Origin: Aralia elata
Taxonomy: Eukaryota; Streptophyta; Magnoliopsida; Apiales; Araliaceae
Assembly: GCA_034770075.1 (NCBI GenBank)
Contig: CM068384.1
Span: 102,052,433 to 102,116,432, forward strand
Direction: 5' to 3'
Length of the DNA stretch: 64,000 nt
Shown here: piece by piece, positions 1-10,500 of the stretch
How positions within the stretch are numbered: position 1 is the first letter of the stretch
Layout: every line of letters starts with the position of its first letter
The notes under the pieces: generated by a model
Databases searched by the model: none
The model's input: only the letters and a program-made list of their open reading frames with translations
Told to the model about the DNA's origin: nothing
Position numbers and translations under genes: made by a program

Positions 1-589
1 AGCCAAAGAATTTTTTCTTTTTGAACTCCTCTGTTTCTTTCTCAATTACTGTAATTCTACACCTTTATTATATGGTGATTGTCTGATTGCATAGCTCATT
101 CATATTTACATTGTCTTCAGTTGACGGAATCCAATACGCACACCATGTGTTTGATAATAGGCCTCATAAAGATGGCACTTTTCTTTGCAACATCATATTC
201 TTGATACTGGGACACTTTATTCTACTTTATTTTGTTTTAATCTGAGCAGCCACCTTGAATTTAATTTTTTTAGATGATATATAAACAAGTTACTTAGGAT
301 GATGGATTGATAATAGAAAGTTTTTATAAAGAACAGTGTAGTTTCTTTATTTAATAAAAGTTGTTTTGGTTGTTTGATTTGCATATGTAGTCTATCATGG
401 AAACAATTTCTTATTTAATCTGTTAGTTCTTACAATTTTTGAATTTGTCTTTCGGATTGGATAGTCTATCATAGTTATGCAATTTCTTGAAATGGAACAA
501 CATCATGTTCATGCAGTTTGGTAATGCTATTGTCTACCACATTTGAGTTTAAAGATAACAAGTTTGATATGTTTTAGTTCCTTATATAG

Positions 590-1320
590 CACATGATCGT
601 TCAATGTATGGAGCGGTTGGTGCACTAGATGGCACACTTGTACATGCAGTTATTCCTGTCAATCAACAAGCTCGCTATAGAGGACGGGAAAGGGGTGAAT
701 GCTATCAAAATGTATTAGGAATTTGTGACTTCAATATGATATTCACATTTGTTTGGGCTGGATGGGAAGGAATAGTACATGATTCAAGAGTATTAACAGA
801 AGTTGTCTTCGATCCTAGTTCCGGCTTTCCATTTCCCCCTCAAAGTATGTATTACAATTTTTTATTTGTTATCATATTTTCTTATTTATTTTAGTAAGTT
901 GGGTTAAATTTTGTTTTTATAATTGTAGATAAATATTATCTTTGTGATGCTGCATATACAAACACTCGAGGCTTTTTATCTCTATATCGCAACACAAGAT
1001 ACTGGCTGGCAGATTTTCGACGTCGACGTGCCTTAAACAGAGAAGAAAAGTTTAACCATGCTCATGCCCAACTCAGAAATATTATTGAGCGTGCCTATGG
1101 TGTATTAAAAGCAAGATTCCCAATATTGAAGCAGATGGCTCCTTATCCTTTTTCGGTGCAAAGAGATGTAGTTATTGCTTGCTTTGCTATTCACAATTTT
1201 ATAAGAAAGGAGAATATTGAGGATGAGTTATTTACTCAGTATGATCAAGCTACCACAATTGATGAAGATGATGAACAATATGAAGAAAATCACGAAGGAG
1301 AGCAAGATGCAGTGCAATAG
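590..1320 (+). CDS. HARBI1-like PIF/Harbinger transposase (DDE_Tnp_4), two exons, 5' incomplete
   Basis: This is the catalytic part of a Harbinger transposase, a nuclease that excises and inserts the element. Two exons join in frame: 590-844 and 929-1320. The 84-bp intron starts GTATGT and ends TTGTAG; joining gives 214 codons and a TAG stop with phase preserved. Visible family blocks are GALDGT (first catalytic Asp), WEGIVHDSRVL (second Asp), KYYLCDAAYTNTRGFL, and NIIERAYGVLKARFPIL (catalytic Glu), then IACFAIHNFI. The tail is acidic (DEDDEQYEENHEGE). An intron acceptor (TATATAG) at 587-589 feeds the first visible exon, so an upstream exon with the N-terminal half should exist before it but is not recognisable here. 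All three acidic residues are present and no stop interrupts the visible exons, so this part could be functional. The partner Myb-like protein that Harbinger elements need is not in the window. Confidence 0.85.
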
Positions 1321-1639
1321 GGCCCTCAAGGCGTACAATATATGAACAATCTACGTGACCAAATTGCTCGTGAACTATAAAGTGACTCATTGAAATTAAT
1401 GTAATTTTAGTAATTTTATTATTATGTTGGCATATTTGTTTAACTCGTTACATTTTTTATTTTTTATGAAACTTGAGGTTAAAATTGTTTGAATTATTCA
1501 AACTTTTATTTGATAATTTGTTTGAATTATTTATTTTTATTTGGTGTACAATGAATATTGTATTTCATTTTTTTTAATACGTCCAGACAAAATTATATAC
1601 TTGTTCAGCATAGTTTAGAGGGGTAAAATAGTAAAAGAC

Positions 1640-1753
1640 CGTCATTCAGATGTTTCAGATATGTCAATTATCAAACAGCTTTTTTCATTCAGATTCAGAT
1701 TCAGCTCATTCAGATTCAGATTCAGATTTATTCAGTTTTTATCAAACACCCCC
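1640..1753. repeat. Harbinger 3' terminal region with CAGATT subterminal repeats
   Basis: Between 1640 and 1733 the hexamer CAGATT, or one-base variants, recurs about eight times, partly in tandem (CAGATTCAGATTCAG occurs twice). It is followed by TTTTTATCAAACACCCCC at the element end. Subterminal hexamer clusters of this kind serve as binding sites for transposase or its Myb partner in other Harbinger elements. Binding here is inferred, not shown. Confidence 0.6.
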
Positions 1754-1827
1754 TAAGTTTAACTTATTACAGGTTTAGCCAAGTGATCACCATTATTCAG
1801 ACAAACTTCCTCTTTGTACTCGCTATT

Positions 1828-2156
1828 TGTTGGGATATAGGCCTAAAGGCCCAAATACACCCGAGATCCGGGCCCAATCTCACCAAGGCCTAAAGGCCCA
1901 ATTGAGGGACCCCACCTGGCTACGTACTTGGTTATCGAGTGCCGAAGTTCGGTCTGAGGGCCCCACTGAGCCATTTCTAGCCGTTTATTCAAAGCCCATG
2001 GGACAATGCAATTGTACTTTGATTGGACCTCTCTAAACAACTCACATGGGCTTGCTCCTTGACAACCGATGTTGGGATGGCCAAAGGGACATAAGCCACC
2101 CACAATATCTATAAAAAAGGTTCTCTTACGATGTTGGTAAAATTAGATATTTTTTA
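1828..2156 (+). mobile_element. Possible LTR fragment interrupted by copia element A
   Basis: The stretch starts TGTTGGGATATAGGCC and carries GGCCTAAAGGCCCAA twice about 50 bp apart (near 1842 and 1888), then a TATA-like CTATAAAAAAGG near 2110. This layout resembles the U3 and start of R of an LTR. The sequence is cut by the copia insertion at 2157-2161 and may continue at 8103. No coding sequence or matching second LTR is visible. It could instead be an unclassified non-coding repeat. Confidence 0.3.
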
Positions 2157-2161
2157 CATTT
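2157..2161. repeat. Target-site duplication of copia A (left)
   Basis: The five bases CATTT directly precede the left LTR and are repeated directly after the right LTR at 8098-8102, as expected for integrase-mediated insertion. Confidence 0.85.
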
Positions 2162-2411
2162 TATTATAATATTAGAGAGAACACAAGAAGAGTATATATA
2201 AGAAGAAAGATTTTCTAGTATTCTTTAAGACTTACCAATACATGGATGGTGAGCCTCTATTTATAGGCATCACAAATACATGAATAAAGATGGAAGATGA
2301 AAGAAATACAAACTTAAAGAGGGAGAATGAATAGCTCATCAATATACCAATATGTAGGTTATGTAGGTTATAGAAAATGAATGGACATCCATATTATAAC
2401 TATTCATAACA
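2162..2411 (-). repeat. Copia A 3' LTR
   Basis: Exactly 250 bp and collinear with 7848-8097 without indels. On the minus strand the LTR begins TGTTATGAATAG and ends ATTATAATA, so the termini are TG...TA rather than the usual TG...CA. On that strand CCTATAAATAGAGG lies at about 2254-2267. Confidence 0.95.
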
Positions 2412-2576
2412 CTCCCCCTTGGATGTCCATTACTGAAGAATATACCTCGTTAAAACCTTACTAGGAAAAAACCTGTGGGAAAAAAACCTAGTGAAGGAAA
2501 AAGAGTACATGTTTCTTCAAAATACTCATGAGATATTGCTTTATGAAAACTTTAATTACTCCCCCTCATGATTATA

Positions 2577-3113
2577 TCACTTGAGATCTTTGAATCGACG
2601 CAATCCAACGTTGTGGACTAGCTTCTCAAATGTAGTAGTAGGAAGCGCCTTTGTTAATAAATCTGCCAAATTTTCACTTGAACGGATTTGCTGAACATTT
2701 ATATCACCATTCTTCTGAAGGTCATGAGTGAAAAAGAATTTTGGTGAAATATATTTTTTTCTATCACCTTTGATGTATCCTTCCTTGAGTTGGACAATGC
2801 ATGCTGTATTATCCTCATATAAGACCGTCGGTGTTTCTTTTTCTGAAGATAAACTGCAAGCTTCTCGTATGTGTTGAATTACAGACCTTAACCATACACA
2901 TTCACGACTAGCCTCATGGATTGCCAAAATTTCAGCATGGTTAGAAGATGTAGCTACTATAGTTTGCTTCATCGAACGCCAAGAAATGGCGGTTCCACCA
3001 CAAGTGAATACATATCCAGTTTGCGATCGAGCATTATGAGGATCAGATAGGTACCCTGCATCTGCAAAACCAGTTAAATCTGTTTTGGGTTGGTTAGGAA
3101 AATACAAACCCAT
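2577..3113 (-). pseudogene. Copia A RNase H domain, separated from RT by a frameshift
   Basis: The C-terminal part of the copia polyprotein, which degrades the RNA of the RNA-DNA hybrid. Recognisable blocks are FADAGYLSDPHNARSQTGYV near the start (first catalytic Asp), SWRSMKQTIVATSSNHAEI (catalytic Glu context) and LYEDNTACI (Asp), then the family tail ENLADLLTKALPTTTFEKL. It ends in LRRFKDLK and a stop just before the purine tract and 3' LTR, as expected. It lies in a different reading frame from the RT segment at 3159-5150. The break is at about 3114-3160, where a few codons between RT and RNase H are out of frame. Confidence 0.85.
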
Positions 3114-3158
3114 ATCCTTTGTACCTTGTAGGTAACGAAGTATATGTTTAATCCCATT

Positions 3159-5150
3159 TCAATGTCTTCGGGTTGGACAAGAGCTATATCTTGCTAATAA
3201 ATTGACAAAGAATGATATATCAGGCCGTGTATGACTAGCAAGATACATTAGTGCTCCAATTGCACTCAAGTATGGTACTTCAGGACCAAGAATCTCCTCA
3301 TTATTTTTCCGAGGTCGGAAAGGGTCTTTGTTTACATCAAGTGACCTCACGACCATTGGGGTGCTCAACGGATGGGCTTTGTCCATATAAAATCGTTTTA
3401 GCACCTTCTCTATATAAGATGTTTGATGCACAAGAATACCGTCCTTTAAATGCTCTATATGTAACCCAAGACAAAATTTTGTTTTTCCAAAATCTTTCAT
3501 TTCAAATTCTCTCTTCAAGTATTCTACTACCTTTAAAATCTCTTCAGGAGTTCCAATGATATTTATATCATCAACATATACTGCAATAATAACAAACTCA
3601 AATCTAGATCTTTTTATAAAAATGCATGGGCTAACAGGATCATTTTTATATCCCTCCTTTAACAAATATTCACTAAGACGGTTATACCACATGCGACCGG
3701 ATTGTTTTAATCCATATAGAGATCTATTTAATTTGATCGAGTACTGTTCTCGAGAACCGGATTTACATGCTTCTGGCAATTTAAATCCTTCTGGGAGTTT
3801 CATATAAATTTCATTATCAAGTGGGCCATACAAATATGCTGTAACAACATCCATTAGACGCAATTGAAGTCCTTCTTTTATTGCCAAACTGATTAGAAAT
3901 CGAAAAGTAGTCACATCCATCACAGGAGAGTATGTCTCTTCATAATCAATACCAGGTCTTTGTGAAAATCCTTGTGCAACTAGACGTACTTTATGTCTCA
4001 CAATTTCACCCTTTTCATTTCGTTTTCGCACAAAAACCCATTTGTACCCCACTGGTTTTACACCATCAGGTGTACAGACTACTGGTCCAAAAACATTTCT
4101 CTTTTCAAGAGATTTCAATTCTGCCTCAATTGCGTCTTTCCATTTTAACCAATCATGTCTATGTCTACATTCTTCAATAGACCTTGGTTCAAGATCCTCG
4201 TCATCATTCATAACATCTAGCGCTACATTGTATGAAAAAACATCATCGACGTTGATTTCATGTCGATTCCATATTTTTCTTGACATGACATAATTTATCG
4301 AGATCTCTTTATTTTCACTAATTTCAGGTACCTGACTGTCTTCTGGAACTGTAATGTTAGTCATGTCAAGGGGTTCTTCTGTAGACTCTTCTGGAGTTAC
4401 CATTTCCTCGACCTGACCATCCTGAATCTTTGCTCCTTTTCTTTTTCGAGGATTCTTATCTTTGGAACCGACTGGTCTACCACACTTCAAGCGTGCTTTA
4501 GATTCATTGGCAACAAAAGGTTGTCCTGCTGGGACATCAATTTTAATTGGAGCATTAACAGCTGGTATATGTGACTTTGTTTCACTCTTTGAGTCAGAAA
4601 ATGCATTTGGCAATTGATTTGCTAAACTTTGTAAATGAATTATCTTCTGAACTTCTAGTTCACATTGTTTTGTATGAGGATCAAAATGAGAGAATGATAA
4701 TTCATTCCAGCTTATCTCTTTTTCCAGCTGCCTATTTTCTCCCCCTAATGTTGGGAAGATTGATTCATCAAAATGACAATCAACGAATCTAGCTGTAAAT
4801 AAATCCCCTGTTGATGGTTCTAAATATTTAATTATAGATGGGGATTCATATCCAACATATATTCCTAACCTCCTTTGAGGTCCCATCTTAGTACGTTGTG
4901 GTGGAGGAATTGGAATATATACAGCACAACCAAAAATTCTTAGATGGAAAATTTTTGGTTCCTGACCAAAAATCAATTGTAAAGGGGAGTACTTATGATA
5001 ACTTGTTGGTCTGATACGAATTAGTGCTGCCGCAAGTAAAATAGCATGTCCCCAAGCAGAAATTGAGAGTTTTGATCTCATTAGTAATGGTCTTGCAATC
5101 AATTGAAGACGCTTAATCAATGATTCTGCAAGGCCATTTTGTGTGAACAT
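3159..5150 (-). pseudogene. Copia A integrase C-terminus and reverse transcriptase (RVT_2), frameshift at both ends
   Basis: A 663-codon open frame. Residues 1-130 continue the integrase core: NGLAES near residue 5-10 contains the third catalytic acid, followed by the FGCAVYIP and LGIYVGYES blocks. A variable basic and acidic linker follows (about 140-320). The RVT_2 reverse transcriptase runs from about 330 to 640: VGYKWVFVRKRNEKGEI, then KVRLVAQGF, the LMDVVTAYLYG block with one catalytic Asp, LYGLKQSGRMWYNRL, and the active-site YVDD at residues 525-528. It ends at YLASHTRPDISF. All RT motifs look intact. The frame is broken from the upstream protease-integrase piece at about 5113-5150 (single-base indel) and from RNase H at about 3114-3160. 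Confidence 0.9.
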
Positions 5151-5856
5151 GTGCTACAGGATGTTCAACATTTATCCCAATAGACATACAATAATCATTG
5201 AAAGTTTGGAAAGTAAATTCACCAGCATTGTCAATACGAATTGTCTTGATGGGATAATCTGGAAAATGTGCTCGTAATCTGATTAATTGAGCAAGTAACC
5301 TCGCAAACGCTAGGTTGCGAGTTGATAATAGAGATACATGTGACCACCTAGTGGACGCATCAATTAAAACTATAAAATATCTAAAAGGGCCACATGGTAG
5401 ATTAATTGGTCCACATATATCACCTTGTATTCGTTCCAGAAAAGTAAGGGATTCAGTCCCTATCTTAGCCGATGATGGCCGAACAATTAACTTGCCTTGA
5501 AAACAAGCAGCACATGGGAAATCATTCGATTGAAGAATCTGCTGGCTTTCCAATGGATGTCCACATGAATTCTCAATTATTCTTCGCATCATTATCGATC
5601 CAGGATGGCCTAACCGTTCATGCCAAACAATAAAGTTATTGTGATTCGTTAGCTTTTGATTAACAACCACATTTGTTTCAATTGCTCCTCCAAGCAAAAA
5701 AATGTTAGCTCTTCCGGAGCCTTCTATTAATTTTGCACTACCCGATATAGTACTAACATTGGCCTTTTGCATTATGAAAGAAGAAAAATATTTCTTATTT
5801 TGTAATATAGTGTGCGTAGTGGCGCTGTCTGCGAGACATATATCTTCACCATTCAT
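5113..5856 (-). pseudogene. Copia A protease, GAG pre-integrase domain and integrase core
   Basis: This segment processes Gag-Pol and begins the integrase. The protease motif is LADSATTH (D10-S11-A12; Ala replaces the more common Gly). The pre-integrase zinc-binding block is WHERLGHPG (H79, H84) with CAAC (C115, C118). The integrase core shows GDICGP (D146) and RIDNAGEF (D209). The frame then runs into a stop because of a one-base change near 5140, and the catalytic Glu lies in the next frame (3159-5150). The reading frame extends a few codons upstream of the first ATG. It is in the same frame as gag but separated from it by stops. Confidence 0.88.
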
Positions 5857-6033
5857 TTCAAATCGAATCAGGAGAGTATTTATGTTCTTTAATGAAAATA
5901 AAAAAAATATATAATCAGATTAATAAAATATCCTATATATAACCAATCATAAGAAAACAGTTAAACATGACAAAAACATAATAATTAGAATTTTATTAAT
6001 GCTAAAATAAAGTCCAATAACATCAATGCACCA
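5857..6033 (-). other. Copia A gag-pol intercistronic region
   Basis: About 175 bp of AT-rich DNA between the gag stop and the pol frame. Gag and pol are in the same frame here but are separated by the gag TAA and at least two further in-frame stops. On the minus strand the segment ends in a T-rich tract followed by TTTTCATTAAAG, which resembles a 3' splice site. I see no convincing donor. It may be a spacer for separate pol expression or decayed coding sequence. Confidence 0.45.
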
Positions 6034-7095
6034 TTATATTTGGACACTCTCATCGCCAAACAAAAAGTCAATGTTTTCTTCAGGATTTGAGAAAAAATCA
6101 GTAACATCTAGATGAGTGGTATCAACACAACCATAATTAAAATCATCATTTTCAGATTCAAGATTTGTCTCGTCTTTTCCATCTTCACTAGCAAAATTGG
6201 TCTCTATCTTCTTCCCTTTATCTTTTAGTGATTGTTGATAGAGCTCAACAAGATGTTTTGGTGTACGACAGGTACGAGACCAATGGCCTTTACCTCCACA
6301 ACGATAACACAAATTCTCCATGGTCTTTTTATGTTTATCACCTTTTTTGCGTTTTCCATCCTTATATTCCCACTTCTTGTGGGTATATGTGTTTGAGAAA
6401 TGATCACCTCGATGATTATTTCGACCACGTCCGCGTCCATGACCACGTCCACGACTATTGGCGTGACCTCTGTTTTTTTCATTATATGTTACGACATTCA
6501 CTGCAGGGAATGGAGCAGATCCAGTTAGACGGGCCTCATGATTTTTCATCAATAGTTCATTGTTTTGCTCAGCCACAAGAAGGCATGAAATCAGTTCAGA
6601 GTATTTTTTAAAGCCCTTTTCACGATATTGCTGCTGCAGGAGCATATTAGATGCGTGAAAGATAGAAAATGTTTTTTCTAACATATCTGCATCAGTGATC
6701 TTTTCTCCACATAATTGTAATTTAGAACTGATTCTAAACATAGCTGAGTTATATTCACTAACAGATTTAAAATCTTGTAATCTCAGATGCATCCAATCAT
6801 AACGAGCTTTAGGAAGTATTACAGTTTTCTGGTGGTCGTATCTTTCCTTTAGATTGTTCCAAAGGATAAGTGGATCTTTAACAGTCAAATATTCAATTTT
6901 AAGTCCCTCATGGAGGTGATGGCGAAGAAATATCATTGATTTGGCCTTATCTTGACTAGATGCTTGGTTCCCTGCTTTGATGGTATCACTGAGACCATTT
7001 GCATTTAGATGAATTTCAACATCTAACACCCATGATAAATAATTCTTTTCCGTAATGTCAAGAGCCACAAATTCGAGTTTTGCAAGATTTGACAT
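6034..7095 (-). CDS. Copia A Gag (UBN2 family with CCHC zinc knuckle), intact
   Basis: A 353-aa capsid/nucleocapsid protein that packages element RNA into virus-like particles. The N-terminal capsid-like region (residues 1-190) has the typical YLSWVLDVEIHLNANGL and LKERYDHQKTVILPKARYDW blocks of plant copia Gag. A basic RG-rich stretch (about 209-231) precedes one CCHC zinc knuckle: C263, C266, H271, C276 (CX2CX4HX4C). The C-terminus is acidic. The ATG at 7095 is followed by an unbroken frame to TAA at 6034. It lies 752 bp downstream of the 5' LTR. This is the only uninterrupted retroelement gene in element A, so the copy could still supply Gag. Confidence 0.92.
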   Translation of the reverse strand: MSNLAKLEFVALDITEKNYLSWVLDVEIHLNANGLSDTIKAGNQASSQDKAKSMIFLRHHLHEGLKIEYLTVKDPLILWNNLKERYDHQKTVILPKARYDWMHLRLQDFKSVSEYNSAMFRISSKLQLCGEKITDADMLEKTFSIFHASNMLLQQQYREKGFKKYSELISCLLVAEQNNELLMKNHEARLTGSAPFPAVNVVTYNEKNRGHANSRGRGHGRGRGRNNHRGDHFSNTYTHKKWEYKDGKRKKGDKHKKTMENLCYRCGGKGHWSRTCRTPKHLVELYQQSLKDKGKKIETNFASEDGKDETNLESENDDFNYGCVDTTHLDVTDFFSNPEENIDFLFGDESVQI

Positions 7096-7847
7096 TATGA
7101 ACTATCACAAGTATGTTTAACAAGTTAGGAAAAAATAAATATATTTATATGTATATTCTATTATTAATAGTCAGTAAGTTTTAAAATTCAAAAATTAATT
7201 ATTACAAATAAAAATTACACTAATCAGTTTTAGGAGCTATTACAAAATAAAACTAAAAAAAGATTAAATTTATATATTTTATTACCGAAACCAAGCAGCT
7301 CCAATTCTACCTTATTTTTTTGGATCTGGCAAGCACATATTCACGCCTCACCACAGTTATAAAATCTTGTAGTTTATATTGAATATTCTAGAACTATTTT
7401 TTTTTGCCTTACTTTATTCTGTATATGATTGTATGTGCTTATTACGGTATATATTCAAAGTGTTGTTCTCCCAACATATATATTACGGATTTTTTAATCC
7501 ACAAAATCATAACCTATTCAAAATTTCTAGGTATCTAATTAATTTAGTGCTCTTTTATAAACTTTCCATTAGTACCCTCAATTAATAGTTAGATTTATAA
7601 TAGTAATATATAGTACTGTGATCAAGTCTTCTGTCCAAAAACATCAGATATAAAATTAAATCATGTCTTTCTTTTTCTTGGTAGGATATATATGTATACA
7701 TATATATATATATATATATAAATATATATGAATGATTTCTTTTTCAATTCTATAATATCAAATATAAAGAGACAAAGATATACCTTCTTCTTGCTATAAA
7801 CAAATTATCTTCAAGACGAAAGTGAGGAGCAATTCGTGCTGATAACG
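7096..7847 (-). other. Copia A 5' leader with primer-binding-like site
   Basis: Untranslated leader between the 5' LTR and gag. Immediately after the LTR the minus strand reads CGTTATCAGCACGAATTG (7830-7847). TATCAGCACGA is a plausible minus-strand primer site, but I cannot assign the tRNA. An (AT)n run lies near 7687-7735. No other coding potential is evident. Confidence 0.55.
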
Positions 7848-8097
7848 TATTATAATATTAGAGAGAACACAAGAAGAGTATATATAAGAAGAAAGATTTT
7901 CTAGTATTCTTCAAGACTTACCAATACATGAATGGTGAGCCTCTATTTATAGGCATCACAAATACATGAATAAAGATGGAAGATGAAAGAAATACAAACT
8001 TAAAGAGGGAGAATGAATAGCTCATCAATATACCAATATGTAGGTTATGTAGGTTATAGAAAATGAATGGACATCCATATTATAACTATTCATAACA
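7848..8097 (-). repeat. Copia A 5' LTR
   Basis: 250 bp, two substitutions relative to 2162-2411 (C/T near the TCTTYAAG motif and A/G in ACATRGATGG). It contains the minus-strand promoter motif CCTATAAATAGAGG and is followed by the second TSD copy CATTT at 8098-8102. Confidence 0.95.
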
Positions 8098-8102
8098 CAT
8101 TT

Positions 8103-10500
8103 AAAATTTTAATGTTATTTTCTTATCTTTCTTACTCTTTACTCACTAATACTTCACCGAAAGTATCCCATGGTGACCCAAATGCAAGATCTTCCTTGCA
8201 GTATCGTCACCGTAGTAGAGTTTAACAAGTTCAAGATGGATCACCGTGACGATATTTTAATGAGTAATTTTATGGAAACAAACTATACACAAAAAATTAA
8301 GCACAAACACTATAAAAAAGAAGAAAAAACAGGAAATAGGACCTACCATTAGATGATTTATATACTTTCATTGGTAAGCAATATATGAGTCATATTCTTT
8401 ATGCACACTTTTTTGTGCATAGTTTGTATCCCTTACATTATTCATTCTTAATTAACCTATGATCAATATTAATTTAGATAACTACAATCGCCGATAGTAA
8501 AAAAAAAATTGTTAATTATTTAGGGGGTATTTGGTAAGGTCATGTTAGGTGATAATATCAAATGAAAAATGATTAATATATCGACTAATTTTATATCAAA
8601 TATAAATTGCGAGTAACGCGGAAATGTAAGTGATAAAATAGACGCATAATATGTGGGTCATTTCATTACACTCTTTTATCCCATGTATTCACATACGTTG
8701 TTATGTAATATCAACATAAATTTGTCATCATATATAACAAAACTCATATCATATTATCAATAATATAAGTCAATCATTTTTGTAAATTATGCTTGGTACA
8801 TTTGGTAATCCTATATTACCATAGTAAAATTTTAAGATTCTCACTTGAGTTGGGTATCCGGATGACCATAAAAAGGTGGTAATATTTTTTCAGGCAAAAC
8901 AATCCCTTATATTTAACTATTTATCAACGTGTAGATAATAATATATGAAATTCTATATGTCCATACCTAGAATGGGAGGATGAATAGGTGTGTGGGTGTG
9001 TGTCAACGAATTATGTCAAATTTAAATTTTTTTTGTTTCAGAAGTAATCCAGACAGGTAAAATTTAGTTGTCGTCTGTTTTAGAACCTATCTGCTTTTAG
9101 TTGTCTGCTTTGAGTTATTCGTCTAATTCTTCCCGTATTGTTTTAGACTAACGTAAACCATGCATGCAATGATATTTTAGGATTTTCTAATACAAAAAAC
9201 AAGCAGAATGCAGGATTAAATAAACTAAAAAGTAAAACAACAATCAATTACACATGCACACCAATATTTATACTTAGTTCGACTCCTTAGTTTTCTACTC
9301 TATGGACATACATCCAAGGTCAAGTATCAATTGATACCCAGTAAGTTTCCTTTAATATTAATAAAGCAATTACAATTATATCAACTCCATATACTAATTC
9401 AAAAAACTTTCTGAGCATATAAATCCCTTGAGAAAACCTTCTTTTTTGAGCACCTCTGTTCCCTTGAGTACCATAACCCCTTTGGACACCTCTGCCCTTT
9501 TGAACTCTCATTGTATAATATTAAAGAAAACTCCTTACTTCACTCTGAAGCCCTTTTTTACAAAATAAGAAATTTAATACGAAAAGGGAATACAACTGAA
9601 ACTAATGATCTTAGTTAAACAATATAATATATTCAAAACTTTAAGATAATAGTTAAGTGTATTGAAAACTTTTAGCAAAGTGAATTTGTACGTTTCAGTT
9701 ATCTTTCCTGAATGAAATAGTCTGATATATATATAGACTTTAAAACTCAACGGCTATATTTTTAAAACTTAGAAAACTGTCATTTAATAGGTAAATTAAA
9801 ACTTAATTTTCAAGTTTGTTGTAACTAAACAGATCTATTTGGAATTTAAAAATCTGTTTTGAAATACATATATTTGAGATGAAAAAATTTCTATAATCTT
9901 CAAAATATGTTATAAAGATATTTTATAAAACAAATTTTTATATACTCAAAACACAGATCCCAAGTTTTAAGGAAATGTTAAACTACTCCTAATTCGAATT
10001 TGGAAACCAAAATCTGAAGTTCAATTTGTTATCTAATAGGATTAGTTATATGATGAGGGATACAATCAGTTGAAAAGCTAATCCCAAGATATTAGGAGAT
10101 AAAAAATGTTTTAAATATGAATAAAATATTTTATAAGCAAAATATATTTTATAATATTAAAATAATCTATATTTTGAAACAATCTATTTTGTTAGAACTC
10201 TTTTTAATAAAACAAGTTTTTTTTTTAATTTTAGTCAATAACTATGAATAAGAAAATAACTTTTAAAATAAAGTAATGAAATTAATTTAAGATCTTTTTA
10301 AATCATCAAGCATTGATAAAATATTGATTTAGAAAAGATCTTATAATGAATCCTACGAAAATTTCAAGTCTTCATTCTTAATGTTCCAGCAACTTGATAT
10401 TACTTTGTCCAGAATAAAAAATTTTCAGCCCAATCTCTAAATATGTAACAACATACACGATACTACAAAAGCCTAAGTTGTCATCATTAAAACCAAATCA
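8103..10500. other. AT-rich non-coding stretch
   Basis: No gene or complete element is recognised. Visible items: a weak inverted repeat between about 8271-8310 and 8398-8440 (ACAAACTATRCACAAAAAA on both arms); TAGGGGGTATTTGGTAAGG at 8521, which resembles a Harbinger MITE end, though I find no matching second end; and sequence at 9240-9320 of the kind often seen in plant LTRs (GTTCGACTCCTTAG). Open frames here are short and unlike known proteins. Confidence 0.5.
9425..9520 (-). repeat. 18-bp minisatellite
   Basis: On the minus strand a degenerate 18-bp unit (about GTACTCAAGGGAACAGAG) repeats some five times. It translates as a hexapeptide repeat (VQKGRG, VQRGYG, TQGNRG, AQKRRF, SQGIYM) at the start of a 63-codon frame (9320-9511). 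I do not recognise a protein family. The repeat probably belongs to a decayed element. Confidence 0.4.

Larger units (their letters stand above)
1..1753 (+). mobile_element. PIF/Harbinger DNA transposon, 3' part (5' end outside the window)
   Basis: A Harbinger-type transposase gene (590-1320) is followed by a terminal sequence that reads, in reverse complement, GGGGGTGTTTGATAA, a typical plant PIF/Harbinger end. The next three bases are TAA (1754-1756), matching the usual TTA/TAA target duplication of the superfamily. The last ~85 bp carry repeated CAGATT units. The 5' terminal repeat is not in the window, so the element starts before base 1. Bases 1-589 hold only AT-rich sequence, probably intron or leader, and I recognise no coding exon there. 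Confidence 0.75.
2162..8097 (-). mobile_element. Ty1/copia LTR retrotransposon A, complete, recent insertion
   Basis: A 5,936-bp element on the minus strand. It is bounded by two 250-bp LTRs and a 5-bp TSD (CATTT). Read 5' to 3' on the minus strand: 5' LTR (7848-8097), leader (7096-7847), gag (6034-7095), and a protease, integrase, RT and RNase H polyprotein (about 5900 down to 2577), ending with a purine tract AAGGGGGAG (2412-2420) against the 3' LTR. The order protease-integrase-RT-RNase H assigns it to Ty1/copia. The two LTRs differ at only two positions by eye, so the insertion is recent. Pol is nevertheless frameshifted twice, so this copy is probably not autonomous unless these are sequence errors. 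Confidence 0.95.

Noticed and set aside
1843..2103. 86-codon minus-strand frame as a host gene
   Set aside because: Derived from repeated GGCCTAAAGGCCC sequence; no family resemblance, and the region looks like an LTR fragment.
8170..8352. 60-codon open frame with possible gene
   Set aside because: No recognisable domain, AT-rich codons, not supported by splice sites or a neighbouring exon.
8521..8830. Complete Harbinger MITE
   Set aside because: Only one end (TAGGGGGTATTTGGTAAGG) is convincing; the other end near 8800 has the phrase TTTGGTAATCC in direct rather than inverted orientation.
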